DNA of 64,000 nt from Microbacterium luteolum (lineage in GTDB: Bacteria > Actinomycetota > Actinomycetes > Actinomycetales > Microbacteriaceae), in NCBI RefSeq assembly GCF_039533965.1, contig NZ_BAAAUN010000001.1, positions 62,001-126,000 of the forward strand. The letters are read 5' to 3'. The notes below the pieces were generated by a model, which worked only from the letters and a program-made list of their open reading frames with translations, made no database searches and had not been told where the DNA came from. The position numbers and the translations under genes were made by a program. How positions within the stretch are numbered: the first letter of the stretch is position 1; each line of letters opens with the position of its first letter. Positions 45,581 to 53,460 of the stretch are shown here, piece by piece.

Positions 45581-46381
45581 TCAGTTGGACTTCGCCGTGA
45601 TCCACACGGTGATGGCGACGAGCGCGCCGATACCGAAGATCCAGACGAACAGTCCCTCGGAGACCGGCCCGAGGTTGCCGAGGGAGAAGCCGCCGACCGG
45701 CACGGCCTGCTGCTGGAAGAGCAGGGCCGAGATGATGTCGCGCTTGTCCTCGTCGGACAGGTTCATGTCGCCGAACACGGGCATGTTCTGGGGGCCGGTG
45801 ACCATGGCTGCGTACATGTGCAGCGCGCTGGTCTCGGTGAGCGCCGGAGCGTACTTGCCCTCGGTGAGAGCACCACCCGCGGCGGAGACGTTGTGGCACA
45901 TCGCGCAGTTGACGCGGAAGAGCTCGGCGCCGTTGGCGACGTCGCCCTTGCCGTCGAGCGTGTGCTCGCCGGGGTACGTCGGGCCGGGGGCGACCGACTG
46001 GATGTACGACGCCATCGCGAGGATCTGGTCCTCGGTGAACTGCGGCTCCTTCTGGGGTGCCTGCGGTCCCTGCATCTGCAGCGGCATGCGACCGGTGGAG
46101 AGCTGGAACTCTGCCGCGAGTTCGCCGACGCCGTAGAGGCTCGGTCCGTTCGCGGTGCCCTGCAGGTCGAGACCGTGGCAGGTGGCGCAGTTCGCCGTGA
46201 ACAGCTTCTCGCCGTCCTCGACGGTCAGCTGGGTCGACGCGGTCGGCGTCTCGGTCGCCGCGAACGCGGCGGACGCACCGGCGTACACAGCGCCGGTGAT
46301 CATGAGGCCTGCTCCGATGAGCGCGGCCGCCGCCAAAGGGCTGCGACGACCGCCAGAACGGCGCTTCTTCTCTCGTGCCAT
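45581..46381 (-). CDS. qcrC: Diheme cytochrome c subunit of the bc1 complex
   Basis: QcrC (266 residues) is the membrane-anchored diheme cytochrome c1 of the bcc complex. It passes electrons straight to the aa3 oxidase in the supercomplex. An N-terminal signal/helix (about 15-42) precedes two heme-binding CxxCH motifs: C65-x-x-C68-H69 and C159-x-x-C162-H163. A C-terminal helix (about 240-262) anchors it. The 36-base gap to qcrA and 20-base gap from ctaE support one operon. Confidence 0.97.
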   Translation of the reverse strand: MAREKKRRSGGRRSPLAAAALIGAGLMITGAVYAGASAAFAATETPTASTQLTVEDGEKLFTANCATCHGLDLQGTANGPSLYGVGELAAEFQLSTGRMPLQMQGPQAPQKEPQFTEDQILAMASYIQSVAPGPTYPGEHTLDGKGDVANGAELFRVNCAMCHNVSAAGGALTEGKYAPALTETSALHMYAAMVTGPQNMPVFGDMNLSDEDKRDIISALLFQQQAVPVGGFSLGNLGPVSEGLFVWIFGIGALVAITVWITAKSN

Positions 46382-46401
46382 CTCGGGGATCAGCTCCGCT
46401 C

Positions 46402-47055
46402 TTATTTCAGGAAGTAGATAACGAGGAACAGCACGATCCAGACGACGTCGACGAAGTGCCAGTAGTAGGACACCACGATCGAGGAGGTCGCCTCTTTGTG
46501 CCGGAAATTCTTGACGGCGTACGCACGGCCGATCACGAGCAGGAAGGCGACGAGCCCGCCGGTGACGTGCAGGGCGTGGAAGCCTGTGGTCAGGTAGAAC
46601 GCGGATGCATACGAGTCGGCGTTGATCGGCATGCCCTCAGCGACCAGCTGCGCGTACTCCCACACCTGACCCGAGACGAAGATCGCGCCGAGGGCGAAGG
46701 TGAGGAAGAACCACTCGACCATGCCCCAGCCGAACAGCCGACGACGACCGGCGCCGTTCTTCTGGCCCTTGCCGAGCTTGTAGGGCTGCAGGTCCTCGGC
46801 CGCGAACACACCCATCTGGCAGGTGAACGAGGAGAGCACGAGGATCGCGGTGTTCACTGCGGCGAAGGGGACGTTCAGCAGCTCGGTACGGTCGGCCCAG
46901 AGCTCGGGTGAGGTGCTGCGGAGCGTGAAGTAGATCGCGAAGAGTCCCGCGAAGAACATCACCTCGCTGCCGAGCCACACAATGGTGCCGACAGCTACCG
47001 GGTTGGGCCGCTTGATCGTTCTCGCCGCCGGGGCATACGTCGCTGAGGTCGTCAC
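46402..47055 (-). CDS. ctaE: Cytochrome c oxidase subunit III
   Basis: CtaE (217 residues from GTG 47055) is subunit III of the aa3 oxidase and stabilises the catalytic core. Five or more helices are visible, with [32 protein letters not shown] near the start and [18 protein letters not shown] at the end. The GTG is chosen because CATAAT lies six bases before it, which also implies a leaderless mRNA. It heads the ctaE-qcrCAB operon, as in mycobacteria. Confidence 0.95.
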   Translation of the reverse strand: MTTSATYAPAARTIKRPNPVAVGTIVWLGSEVMFFAGLFAIYFTLRSTSPELWADRTELLNVPFAAVNTAILVLSSFTCQMGVFAAEDLQPYKLGKGQKNGAGRRRLFGWGMVEWFFLTFALGAIFVSGQVWEYAQLVAEGMPINADSYASAFYLTTGFHALHVTGGLVAFLLVIGRAYAVKNFRHKEATSSIVVSYYWHFVDVVWIVLFLVIYFLK

Positions 47056-47061
47056 CCTTCC

Positions 47062-47067
47062 ATTATG
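47062..47067 (-). promoter_or_regulatory. -10 element of ctaE (leaderless)
   Basis: CATAAT on the minus strand, six bases before GTG 47055, one mismatch from TATAAT. Confidence 0.55.
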
Positions 47068-47122
47068 GCCGATCCTCGGGGGTGATTCTCGCACCAGGGG
47101 GCCTCGTTTTGCCCTTCTCCGA

Positions 47123-47138
47123 CTTAGGGGACCCTAAG
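47123..47138. promoter_or_regulatory. Palindromic operator candidate between ctaE and trpD
   Basis: CTTAGGG-GA-CCCTAAG is a perfect 7-bp inverted repeat with a 2-base centre in the divergent region. It lies about 56 bases behind the ctaE -10 and about 96 bases before the trpD -10. Confidence 0.5.
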
Positions 47139-47234
47139 AAAACACTGCGAATACCCGGTGAATACGCGGGAAACGGCGGATGCTCGCGCGACGGGCGCGC
47201 TGCTGGAACCGTCTGCACGTTTTCTCGGCGCCGA

Positions 47235-47240
47235 TAGGAT
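47235..47240 (+). promoter_or_regulatory. -10 element of trpD (leaderless)
   Basis: TAGGAT, seven bases before ATG 47248. Confidence 0.6.
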
Positions 47241-47247
47241 CGCACAC

Positions 47248-48318
47248 ATGGCTGATTCCCTGACCTGGTCCGACGTGCTCACCTCTCTGCTGGAGCGCCG
47301 CGATCTGACGGTCTGGGAGTCCACGTGGGCGATGCGTCAGATCATGCAGGGGAGCGTCACCGAGGCGCAGCTCGCGGGTTTCCTCATCGCGCTCCGCGCG
47401 AAGGGCGAGACGATCGACGAGATCGTCGGCTTCCGCGACGCGATCCTCGAGGCGGCGGTTCCGCTCCCCGTCTCGCCGAACGTGCTCGACATCGTCGGAA
47501 CGGGCGGTGACCGCGTCGGGACCGTGAATGTCTCGACGACGGCGGCGGTCGTCATCGGCGCGACCGGCATCCCCGTCGTCAAGCACGGCAACCGTGCCGC
47601 GAGCTCGGCATCCGGCTCCTCCGACGTCCTCGGGGCGTTGGGACTGGAGCTGTCGCTCGACCCCGCAGCCGTGGCATCCATCCTCGATCGCACCGGGATC
47701 ACGTTCGCGTGGGCCGGAGCGTTCCACCCCGGCTTCAAGCACGCAGGACCGGTACGCGCCGAGCTCGGCGTGCCCACCGTGTTCAACATGCTCGGCCCGC
47801 TGTGCAACCCGGCGCGCGCCGAGGCGAATGCGGTCGGCGTCGCGCAGATCGAACGCGTGCCGCTGATCACGGGCGTCTTCCGGACGCGCGGTGCGACCGC
47901 GCTCGTGTTCCGTGGCGATGACGGGCTCGACGAGCTCACCACGACCGGGCACAGCCGCATCTGGGAGGTCACGCGCGGTGACATCCACGAGCACGACCTC
48001 GATCCCCGCGATCTCGGCATCCCGATCGCGGAGCTCGCGGACCTGATCGGCGGGTCGCCGCAGCACAACGCCGAGGTGCTCCGGCGCACGCTCGCGGGGG
48101 AGACCGGCGCGGTGCGCGACATCGTGCTGCTGAACGCGGCGGCCGGAATCGTGGCGTTCGAGCTCTCGCAGGACGCGACCCAGGTGCAGCGCCCGATCCT
48201 CGAGCGGCTCCGCGAAGGCTACGAACGCGCCACTGCGGCTGTGGACGACGGCCGGGCCCTCGCCAAGCTCGACCAGTGGATCGGCGTGAGCCGCGAACTG
48301 GCAGCCGCCGGGGTCTGA
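47248..48318 (+). CDS. trpD: Anthranilate phosphoribosyltransferase TrpD
   Basis: TrpD (356 residues) joins anthranilate with PRPP in tryptophan biosynthesis. The PRPP loop DIVGTGGDRVGTVNVST, the KHGNRAASSASGSSDVLGALG motif and FAWAGAFHPGFKHAGPVRAELGVPTVFNMLGPLCNPA are all intact. ATG 47248 is set by the -10 seven bases upstream. No other trp gene is nearby. Read through to the downstream PHP gene is likely since they abut. Confidence 0.95.
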   Translation: MADSLTWSDVLTSLLERRDLTVWESTWAMRQIMQGSVTEAQLAGFLIALRAKGETIDEIVGFRDAILEAAVPLPVSPNVLDIVGTGGDRVGTVNVSTTAAVVIGATGIPVVKHGNRAASSASGSSDVLGALGLELSLDPAAVASILDRTGITFAWAGAFHPGFKHAGPVRAELGVPTVFNMLGPLCNPARAEANAVGVAQIERVPLITGVFRTRGATALVFRGDDGLDELTTTGHSRIWEVTRGDIHEHDLDPRDLGIPIAELADLIGGSPQHNAEVLRRTLAGETGAVRDIVLLNAAAGIVAFELSQDATQVQRPILERLREGYERATAAVDDGRALAKLDQWIGVSRELAAAGV

Positions 48319-48320
48319 CC

Positions 48321-49307
48321 GTGGATCCCGTCGACGCGCTGCTCGAGATCGCTTCCCTGCTGGAGCGCGAGCGGGCGTCGCGGTACCGGGCGAAGGCGTT
48401 CCGGCAGGCGGCGCAGACTCTGCAGGATCTGCCGGACGACGTCCAGACGGATCCGACGCGGCTGCGTGCGGCCAAGGGCATCGGCGAATCGACCTTCGCG
48501 GTCATCCGCCAGGCGCAGTCCGGCCAGGTGCCGGACTACCTCGTCGAGTTGCGCGGCGATGTCGAGCCGGAGCGGAAGTCCGCGCTGCGGGCGAAGCTCC
48601 GGGGCGATCTGCATGCGCACACCGACTGGTCGGACGGAACGACGTCCATTCCGGTGATGGCGGTGGCGGCGCGGGCACAGGGCCACGAGTACCAGGCGAT
48701 CACCGATCATTCCCCGCGTCTGCGCGTGGCGCGAGGTCTGTCGGCCGAGCGCTTGCGCGAGCAGATGCCGCTCGTTCGTGCCGAATCCGGTGAAGGGTTC
48801 ACGCTGCTCGCCGGGATCGAGGTCGACATCCTCGAGGACGGTGCACTGGACCAGGAGGACGCGCTCCTCGCGGAGCTCGACATCGTGGTCGCCTCGGTGC
48901 ATTCCAAACTGCGCATGGACCGGCGGCCGATGACGGCGCGGATGATCAAGGCCGTGTCGCACCCGAGGGTCAACGTGCTCGGGCATTGCACCGGCCGCCT
49001 CGTGCAAGGTGACCGGGGGACTCGCCCGCAGTCGGAGTTCGACGCGGCCGCGGTGTTCGCCGCCTGCGCGGAGAACGGCGTCGCGGTGGAGATCAACTCC
49101 CGGCCGGAGCGGCAGGATCCGCCGGACGAGCTGATCGCGATCGCTCTGGAAGCCGGATGCCTGTTCTCGATCGACTCGGACGCTCACGCTCCTGGGCAGC
49201 TGTCGCTGCTCGATCACGGTGCCGAGAGAGCCGAGCGCGCCGGAGTTCCCGCGTCGCGCATCGTCACGACCTGGGGACTCGAGCGCCTGCTCTCCTGGGC
49301 GGAGTGA
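48321..49307 (+). CDS. PHP-domain phosphoesterase with N-terminal HhH region
   Basis: This 328-residue protein resembles the C-terminal half of PolX polymerases without the polymerase. An N-terminal helix-hairpin-helix-like part (about 1-75, RYRAKAFRQAAQTLQDL, KGIGESTFAVI) precedes a PHP metallophosphoesterase. The metal residues are D96, H98 and H100 in GDLHAHTDWSDG. Further ligands are in TDHSPRL, GIEVDILEDG, SVHSKL and DSDAHAP. It could be a DNA-end or phosphate-processing enzyme, and histidinol-phosphatase activity is also possible. The GTG start is two bases after the trpD stop. Confidence 0.82.
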   Translation: MDPVDALLEIASLLERERASRYRAKAFRQAAQTLQDLPDDVQTDPTRLRAAKGIGESTFAVIRQAQSGQVPDYLVELRGDVEPERKSALRAKLRGDLHAHTDWSDGTTSIPVMAVAARAQGHEYQAITDHSPRLRVARGLSAERLREQMPLVRAESGEGFTLLAGIEVDILEDGALDQEDALLAELDIVVASVHSKLRMDRRPMTARMIKAVSHPRVNVLGHCTGRLVQGDRGTRPQSEFDAAAVFAACAENGVAVEINSRPERQDPPDELIAIALEAGCLFSIDSDAHAPGQLSLLDHGAERAERAGVPASRIVTTWGLERLLSWAE

Positions 49308-49320
49308 GTCGCGGCTGAGG

Positions 49321-50265
49321 TCAGCCGGAGGCGAGAGCCGCGTTCGAGACCGCTGCGACGGCGCGCGTCATCGAACCGCCGAGATTCCACTTGTCGGCGA
49401 GGGCGGTCGCGGCGTCGGCCTCGGCCGGATCGAGCACGTGCAGCGGGATGCCCGGATCGGTGATGGGCAGGGACTTCGCGACGGCGACGACGGTCGGCGC
49501 GACGTCGAGGTACGCGGTCGACGCGAGGATCTTCGCCCGCACGCCGGCGCTCATGCCCTCTCCGGCTTCGGCCGCGGCGCGGATGCCTTCCAGGTCGGCG
49601 TGAGCCTGCAGCAGGGTCGCCGCGGTCTTGTCGCCGACCCCGGCGACGCCGGGGAGGCCGTCGGAGGCATCGCCGCGCATCGTGGCGAAGTCCGCGTACT
49701 GAGAGGGGAGCACGCCGTACTTGGCGACGACGGTCGCATCGGTGACGATCTCGAGATTGCTCATGCCCTTGGCCGTATAGACGACGCGCACGTCGCGCGC
49801 GTCGTCGACCAGCTGGAACAGGTCGCGGTCGCCCGTCACGATGTCGACAGGAATCGCGGAGTTCGTGGCGAGCGTCCCGATGACGTCGTCTGCCTCGTGC
49901 TCGGCGACGCCGATGATGGGGATGCCGATGGCGCCGAGCGTCTCGCGGATCAGCGGGATCTGCGCCTCGAGCGGGTCGGGGACCTCTTCGACGTCGGGCC
50001 CGGCCGGGACGACCTCGACCACGCGGTGCGCCTTGTAACTGGGGATGAGGTCGACGCGCCACTGCGGGCGCCAGTCGTCGTCCCAGCAGGCGATCACATG
50101 CGTGGGCTCGTACAGGGTGACGAGCTTGGCGACGATGTCGAGCAGACCGCGCGCCGCGTTGATGGGGGAGCCGTCCGGCGCCTTCACCTTGTCGGGAACG
50201 CCGTAGAAGGCGCGGAAGTAGAGGCTGGCGGTGTCGAGCAGCATGAGGCGGTCGGCGCGAGGCAT
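49321..50265 (-). CDS. 5'-3' exonuclease (PolA N-terminal-like)
   Basis: This 314-residue stand-alone 5'-3' exonuclease resembles the N-terminal domain of DNA polymerase I and the FEN superfamily. The N-terminus (LMLLDTASLYFRAFYGVPDKVKAPDG) and the acidic clusters in GVAEHEADDVIG and TGDRDLFQLVDD are typical metal-binding sites. The H3TH DNA-binding motif DGLPGVAGVGDKTAATLL follows. It probably removes RNA primers or flaps. TACTCT sits six bases before ATG 50265. It converges on the PHP gene with only 13 bases between them and no terminator. Confidence 0.9.
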   Translation of the reverse strand: MPRADRLMLLDTASLYFRAFYGVPDKVKAPDGSPINAARGLLDIVAKLVTLYEPTHVIACWDDDWRPQWRVDLIPSYKAHRVVEVVPAGPDVEEVPDPLEAQIPLIRETLGAIGIPIIGVAEHEADDVIGTLATNSAIPVDIVTGDRDLFQLVDDARDVRVVYTAKGMSNLEIVTDATVVAKYGVLPSQYADFATMRGDASDGLPGVAGVGDKTAATLLQAHADLEGIRAAAEAGEGMSAGVRAKILASTAYLDVAPTVVAVAKSLPITDPGIPLHVLDPAEADAATALADKWNLGGSMTRAVAAVSNAALASG

Positions 50266-50271
50266 GGACTC

Positions 50272-50277
50272 AGAGTA
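50272..50277 (-). promoter_or_regulatory. -10 element of the exonuclease (leaderless)
   Basis: TACTCT on the minus strand, six bases before ATG 50265. Confidence 0.5.
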
Positions 50278-50294
50278 ACGACGACCGTCGACGT

Positions 50295-51098
50295 TCAGCA
50301 CCCGGGTGCTGCGGGTTGCTCGGCGCAGGTGCGAGCGACGAGGGCGGTGTGGGCCTCGAAGATGCGGATCTGCTGTGTCGGGCCGGCGATGGAGAGTTGC
50401 CCCGCGACAGGGAACCAGCCGATGCCCAGGTCGACCTCGGCCGTGTACCGGACCGTGACGCCGGCGTCGTAAGTGCCCCGCTCGCCGTAGATATGGCTCG
50501 TGGCGGTCGGAGTGAATGACGCCTGGCCGAGAGACGCCCAGGGCTGACCGCCGGTGGTCGTGGATGCCGTGTCGCCGTCGCCGTAGCGGAAGTCGTAGCC
50601 GACCGGCGTGAAGCGCACTGTGAGCGGAATCCCGAAGAGGGCACTGGTTCGGGTATGGGCGGATGCCGCGGCCACGAAGTTCGTCGGCATCCCGGCGACG
50701 CCGAGGTTGTCGGGTTCGCCCGTGGTCGCGACGGGATCCGGGGCGAACTGCGCGAGGTCCGTGATCGTGATCGCAGGGATCGCGGGCTCCTCTTCGACGA
50801 CCGCGGCATCCTGACGTGCGCGGAAGCAGCGGTTGTAGGTGTCCCAGTCAGTGATGCACGAGTTGAAGTCGAACGGCTTGGGTGTGTACCGGGGGCCCTG
50901 GTCGTCGTCGTAGATAGGGGAGGTACCGCCGTCAGTGCCGGGAGTCGTCTGCTCCGCGGCCACGGAAAGATCTGCGTTCCCGACGGAGATTGCCGCGCTT
51001 CCGAGTGGAGGCTCGTCATCGTCCATGCTGACCGGAACGATGCCCATCGCTGTGACAGCGAGCCAGGCGGACGCCAGAGAAATCAGAGCTCGTCGCAT
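50295..51098 (-). CDS. Exported protein of unknown function with PKD-like region
   Basis: I cannot name a family for this 267-residue protein. An N-terminal signal-like helix (1-23) is followed by an acidic/Pro-rich stretch. Two cysteines lie close together (C81 and C91, SCITDWDTYNRCF). A beta-rich part (about 158-235) contains YDFRYGDGD and HIYGERGTYDAGV, the pattern of PKD-like folds. Two further cysteines lie at the end (C257, C267), so disulfides are likely. It overlaps the upstream lipoprotein gene by 16 bases, so the pair is one operon. Its local DNA is less GC-rich than its neighbours near the 5' end. Confidence 0.72.
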   Translation of the reverse strand: MRRALISLASAWLAVTAMGIVPVSMDDDEPPLGSAAISVGNADLSVAAEQTTPGTDGGTSPIYDDDQGPRYTPKPFDFNSCITDWDTYNRCFRARQDAAVVEEEPAIPAITITDLAQFAPDPVATTGEPDNLGVAGMPTNFVAAASAHTRTSALFGIPLTVRFTPVGYDFRYGDGDTASTTTGGQPWASLGQASFTPTATSHIYGERGTYDAGVTVRYTAEVDLGIGWFPVAGQLSIAGPTQQIRIFEAHTALVARTCAEQPAAPGC

Positions 51099-51622
51099 GC
51101 AAAGTCCTGGTTCACTATCGCGGAATCGATGAGTAGCTGTGTTTCGTCGTAGATAAAGGTCACGCTGAGGGCATATACATCGGGGCGATCCGGATCGACG
51201 TGCGAAGCACCGTCGGCGTCGACAACCGTCACGGCTCGAACATCAAGGCAGACGTCGGCTACAACTACGGTGAAGGGCGAGACGGCCTCCGAACCCTGAA
51301 ACGAAAGAATCCTGGTGTCGCCGTCGACGATAAGTCCTTCTGCGTGCATGGTCGAGTACGCCTCTCGATCTGCCTTTTCGAACTCGCCGCTCGACAAAGC
51401 AAACAGCGGTTCGAACGTCGTTGAATCGCTCGTGTCAACTTCATTGAGTCGCGACGTGAACGCCCGGTACGTCTCCTCCGCCGCGGCGAACGCCTCTTCC
51501 TCCGAGGCGAAGGCCGCGGTCGGGGTCGGTGTCGGCTCGGGGGCGGGGGAGCACCCCACGACCAGTGCCGAGGTCAGCGCGAGCGCGATGATCGAGGTCG
51601 GAGCATGTCGGTGGTGGATCAC
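51083..51622 (-). CDS. Lipoprotein of unknown function
   Basis: This 179-residue protein has a lipoprotein signal with lipobox LVVGC (C24). A Pro/Thr linker and a helical/beta region follow (FASEEEAFAAAEETYRAFTSRL, ...SFQGSEAVSPFTVVVADVCLDVRAV). The size and layout resemble small NTF2-like lipoproteins of actinobacteria, but I cannot assign a family. Its DNA (51100-51430) is lower in GC than flanking genes, which hints at transfer or relaxed selection. GTG start; TACCGT lies six bases before it. Confidence 0.72.
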   Translation of the reverse strand: MIHHRHAPTSIIALALTSALVVGCSPAPEPTPTPTAAFASEEEAFAAAEETYRAFTSRLNEVDTSDSTTFEPLFALSSGEFEKADREAYSTMHAEGLIVDGDTRILSFQGSEAVSPFTVVVADVCLDVRAVTVVDADGASHVDPDRPDVYALSVTFIYDETQLLIDSAIVNQDFACDEL

Positions 51623-51628
51623 CGGGAC

Positions 51629-51634
51629 ACGGTA
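51629..51634 (-). promoter_or_regulatory. -10 element of the lipoprotein gene (leaderless)
   Basis: TACCGT on the minus strand, six bases before the GTG at 51622. Confidence 0.45.
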
Positions 51635-51661
51635 GCCCGTTGGCGCCGCTGGCCGTTCGAG

Positions 51662-51670
51662 TTATCCACA
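51662..51670 (+). promoter_or_regulatory. DnaA-box-like 9-mer upstream of rpsA
   Basis: TTATCCACA equals the DnaA box consensus. It lies about 46 bases before the probable rpsA -10. It is a single copy, so it may be regulatory or chance. Confidence 0.35.
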
Positions 51671-51715
51671 GGCCGAATGGGCGAAACCGAATCCCACCGG
51701 CATCCGGACTTCTGA

Positions 51716-51721
51716 TAACCT
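51716..51721 (+). promoter_or_regulatory. Possible -10 of rpsA
   Basis: TAACCT gives an rpsA leader of about 130 bases, long enough for leader-based control of S1. No clear -35 was seen. Confidence 0.4.
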
Positions 51722-51858
51722 GAGTTGTCACTCGTGGCGTGCCTACGCATGCCCTCGTGTCAGCACACCAAAATCCAACCGCTGGGAAGCATGCAGTCGG
51801 CCGTGCGCGGCCTTTGTCACCCAGCCTGAGTCTCCATCCAACAAGGACAACCCACTAC

Positions 51859-53313
51859 ATGACTACCGCAACGACCGCCCCGGCCACCAAGCAGGTCGCC
51901 ATCAACGACATCGGATCTGCTGAGGACTTCCTGGCCGCGGTCGAGAAGACCCTGAAGTTCTTCAACGACGGCGACATCATCGAAGGCACGATCGTCAAGA
52001 TCGACCGCGATGAGGTTCTGCTCGACGTCGGATACAAGACCGAGGGTGTCATCCCCTCGCGCGAGCTCTCCATCAAGCACGACGTCGACCCCAACGAGGT
52101 CGTCAAGGTCGGCGACGAGGTCGAGGCTCTTGTTCTCCAGAAGGAGGACAAGGAAGGCCGTCTGATCCTCTCCAAGAAGCGTGCTCAGTACGAGCGTGCC
52201 TGGGGAGACGTCGAGAAGATCAAGGAGAACGACGGCGTCGTCACCGGTACGGTCATCGAGGTCGTCAAGGGTGGACTCATCGTCGACATCGGCCTCCGCG
52301 GCTTCCTGCCGGCCTCGCTCATCGAGCTGCGCCGCGTCCGCGACCTCACGCCGTACCTCGGCCAGGAGATCGAGGCCAAGATCCTCGAGCTCGACAAGAA
52401 CCGCAACAACGTCGTCCTCAGCCGCCGTGCGCTGCTCGAGCAGACGCAGTCGGAGTCGCGCACCACGTTCCTGAACAACCTGCACAAGGGTCAGGTCCGC
52501 AAGGGTGTCGTCTCGTCGATCGTCAACTTCGGTGCGTTCGTCGACCTGGGTGGCGTGGACGGCCTCGTGCACGTCTCCGAGCTGTCCTGGAAGCACATCG
52601 AGCACGCCTCCGAGGTCGTCGAGGTTGGCCAGGAGGTCACCGTCGAGATCCTCGAGGTCGACCTCGACCGCGAGCGCGTCTCCCTGTCGCTGAAGGCGAC
52701 GCAGGAGGACCCGTGGCAGGTCTTCGCCCGTACCCACGCGATCGGACAGGTCACGCCGGGTAAGGTCACCAAGCTCGTCCCGTTCGGTGCGTTCGTGCGC
52801 GTCGCAGACGGCATCGAGGGCCTCGTCCACATCTCCGAGCTCTCCAGCAAGCACGTCGAGCTGGCCGAGCAGGTCGTGTCGGTCGGCGAAGAGGTCTTCG
52901 TCAAGGTCATCGACATCGACCTCGAGCGTCGCCGCATCTCGCTGTCGCTGAAGCAGGCCAACGAGTCGGTCGACCCCAACGGCACCGAGTTCGACCCGGC
53001 CCTGTACGGCATGCTCGCCGAGTACGACGAGAACGGCGAGTACAAGTACCCGGAGGGCTTCGACGCCGAGACCGGCGCCTGGAAGGAAGGCTTCGACACC
53101 CAGCGCGAGGCATGGGAGCAGGAGTACGCTGCAGCCCAGGCTCGCTGGGAGGCCCACAAGGCTCAGGTCACCAAGGCCGCAGAGGCCGAGGCAGAGGCCG
53201 GCGCCGACTTCGGCGGCCAGGTCTTCTCGAGCGAAGCCACCGGTGCAGGCACCCTGGCCGACGACGAGGCACTCGCGGCTCTCCGCGAGAAGCTGTCGGG
53301 CGGCAACGCGTAA
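51859..53313 (+). CDS. rpsA: 30S ribosomal protein S1
   Basis: S1 (484 residues) binds mRNA and helps place it on the 30S subunit. Four S1 RNA-binding domains are visible at about 38-107, 125-191, 210-279 and 297-365. The last two are near-copies of each other (FGAFV.L/RV...GLVH.SELS.KH). A C-terminal acidic, Glu/Ala tail follows (about 370-484). Four repeats is the usual actinobacterial form. ATG 51859 fits the conserved MTTATTAP start. It is probably abundant and leadered, and a terminator follows. Confidence 0.97.
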   Translation: MTTATTAPATKQVAINDIGSAEDFLAAVEKTLKFFNDGDIIEGTIVKIDRDEVLLDVGYKTEGVIPSRELSIKHDVDPNEVVKVGDEVEALVLQKEDKEGRLILSKKRAQYERAWGDVEKIKENDGVVTGTVIEVVKGGLIVDIGLRGFLPASLIELRRVRDLTPYLGQEIEAKILELDKNRNNVVLSRRALLEQTQSESRTTFLNNLHKGQVRKGVVSSIVNFGAFVDLGGVDGLVHVSELSWKHIEHASEVVEVGQEVTVEILEVDLDRERVSLSLKATQEDPWQVFARTHAIGQVTPGKVTKLVPFGAFVRVADGIEGLVHISELSSKHVELAEQVVSVGEEVFVKVIDIDLERRRISLSLKQANESVDPNGTEFDPALYGMLAEYDENGEYKYPEGFDAETGAWKEGFDTQREAWEQEYAAAQARWEAHKAQVTKAAEAEAEAGADFGGQVFSSEATGAGTLADDEALAALREKLSGGNA

Positions 53314-53325
53314 GCATCACGCTCT

Positions 53326-53372
53326 GAAACGGGCCGTCACCTCACCCTCGGGTGGGCGTGGCGGCCCGTTTC
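53326..53372 (+). terminator. Terminator after rpsA
   Basis: Outer arms GAAACGGGCCG (53326-53336) and CGGCCCGTTTC (53362-53372) enclose a 25-base loop containing a smaller CACCC/GGGTG hairpin. Confidence 0.75.
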
Positions 53373-53412
53373 GCGTGTCCGGAACACGCGTGATTCCCTG
53401 CGTGACGGAACA

Positions 53413-53430
53413 TTACGGCGGCATTCGTAA
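53413..53430. promoter_or_regulatory. Inverted repeat before the sulfonate ABC operon
   Basis: TTACG-N8-CGTAA (53413-53417 and 53426-53430), 30 bases before the first start, where an operator is expected. Confidence 0.4.
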
Positions 53431-53460
53431 CAATTGCCCCGCTCGGCCAGCATGGGGACC

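Noticed and set aside
47123..47138. Iron box (DtxR/IdeR) reading of the TTAGG...CCTAA palindrome
   Set aside because: In the iron box TTAGG and CCTAA are nine bases apart; here only four separate them.
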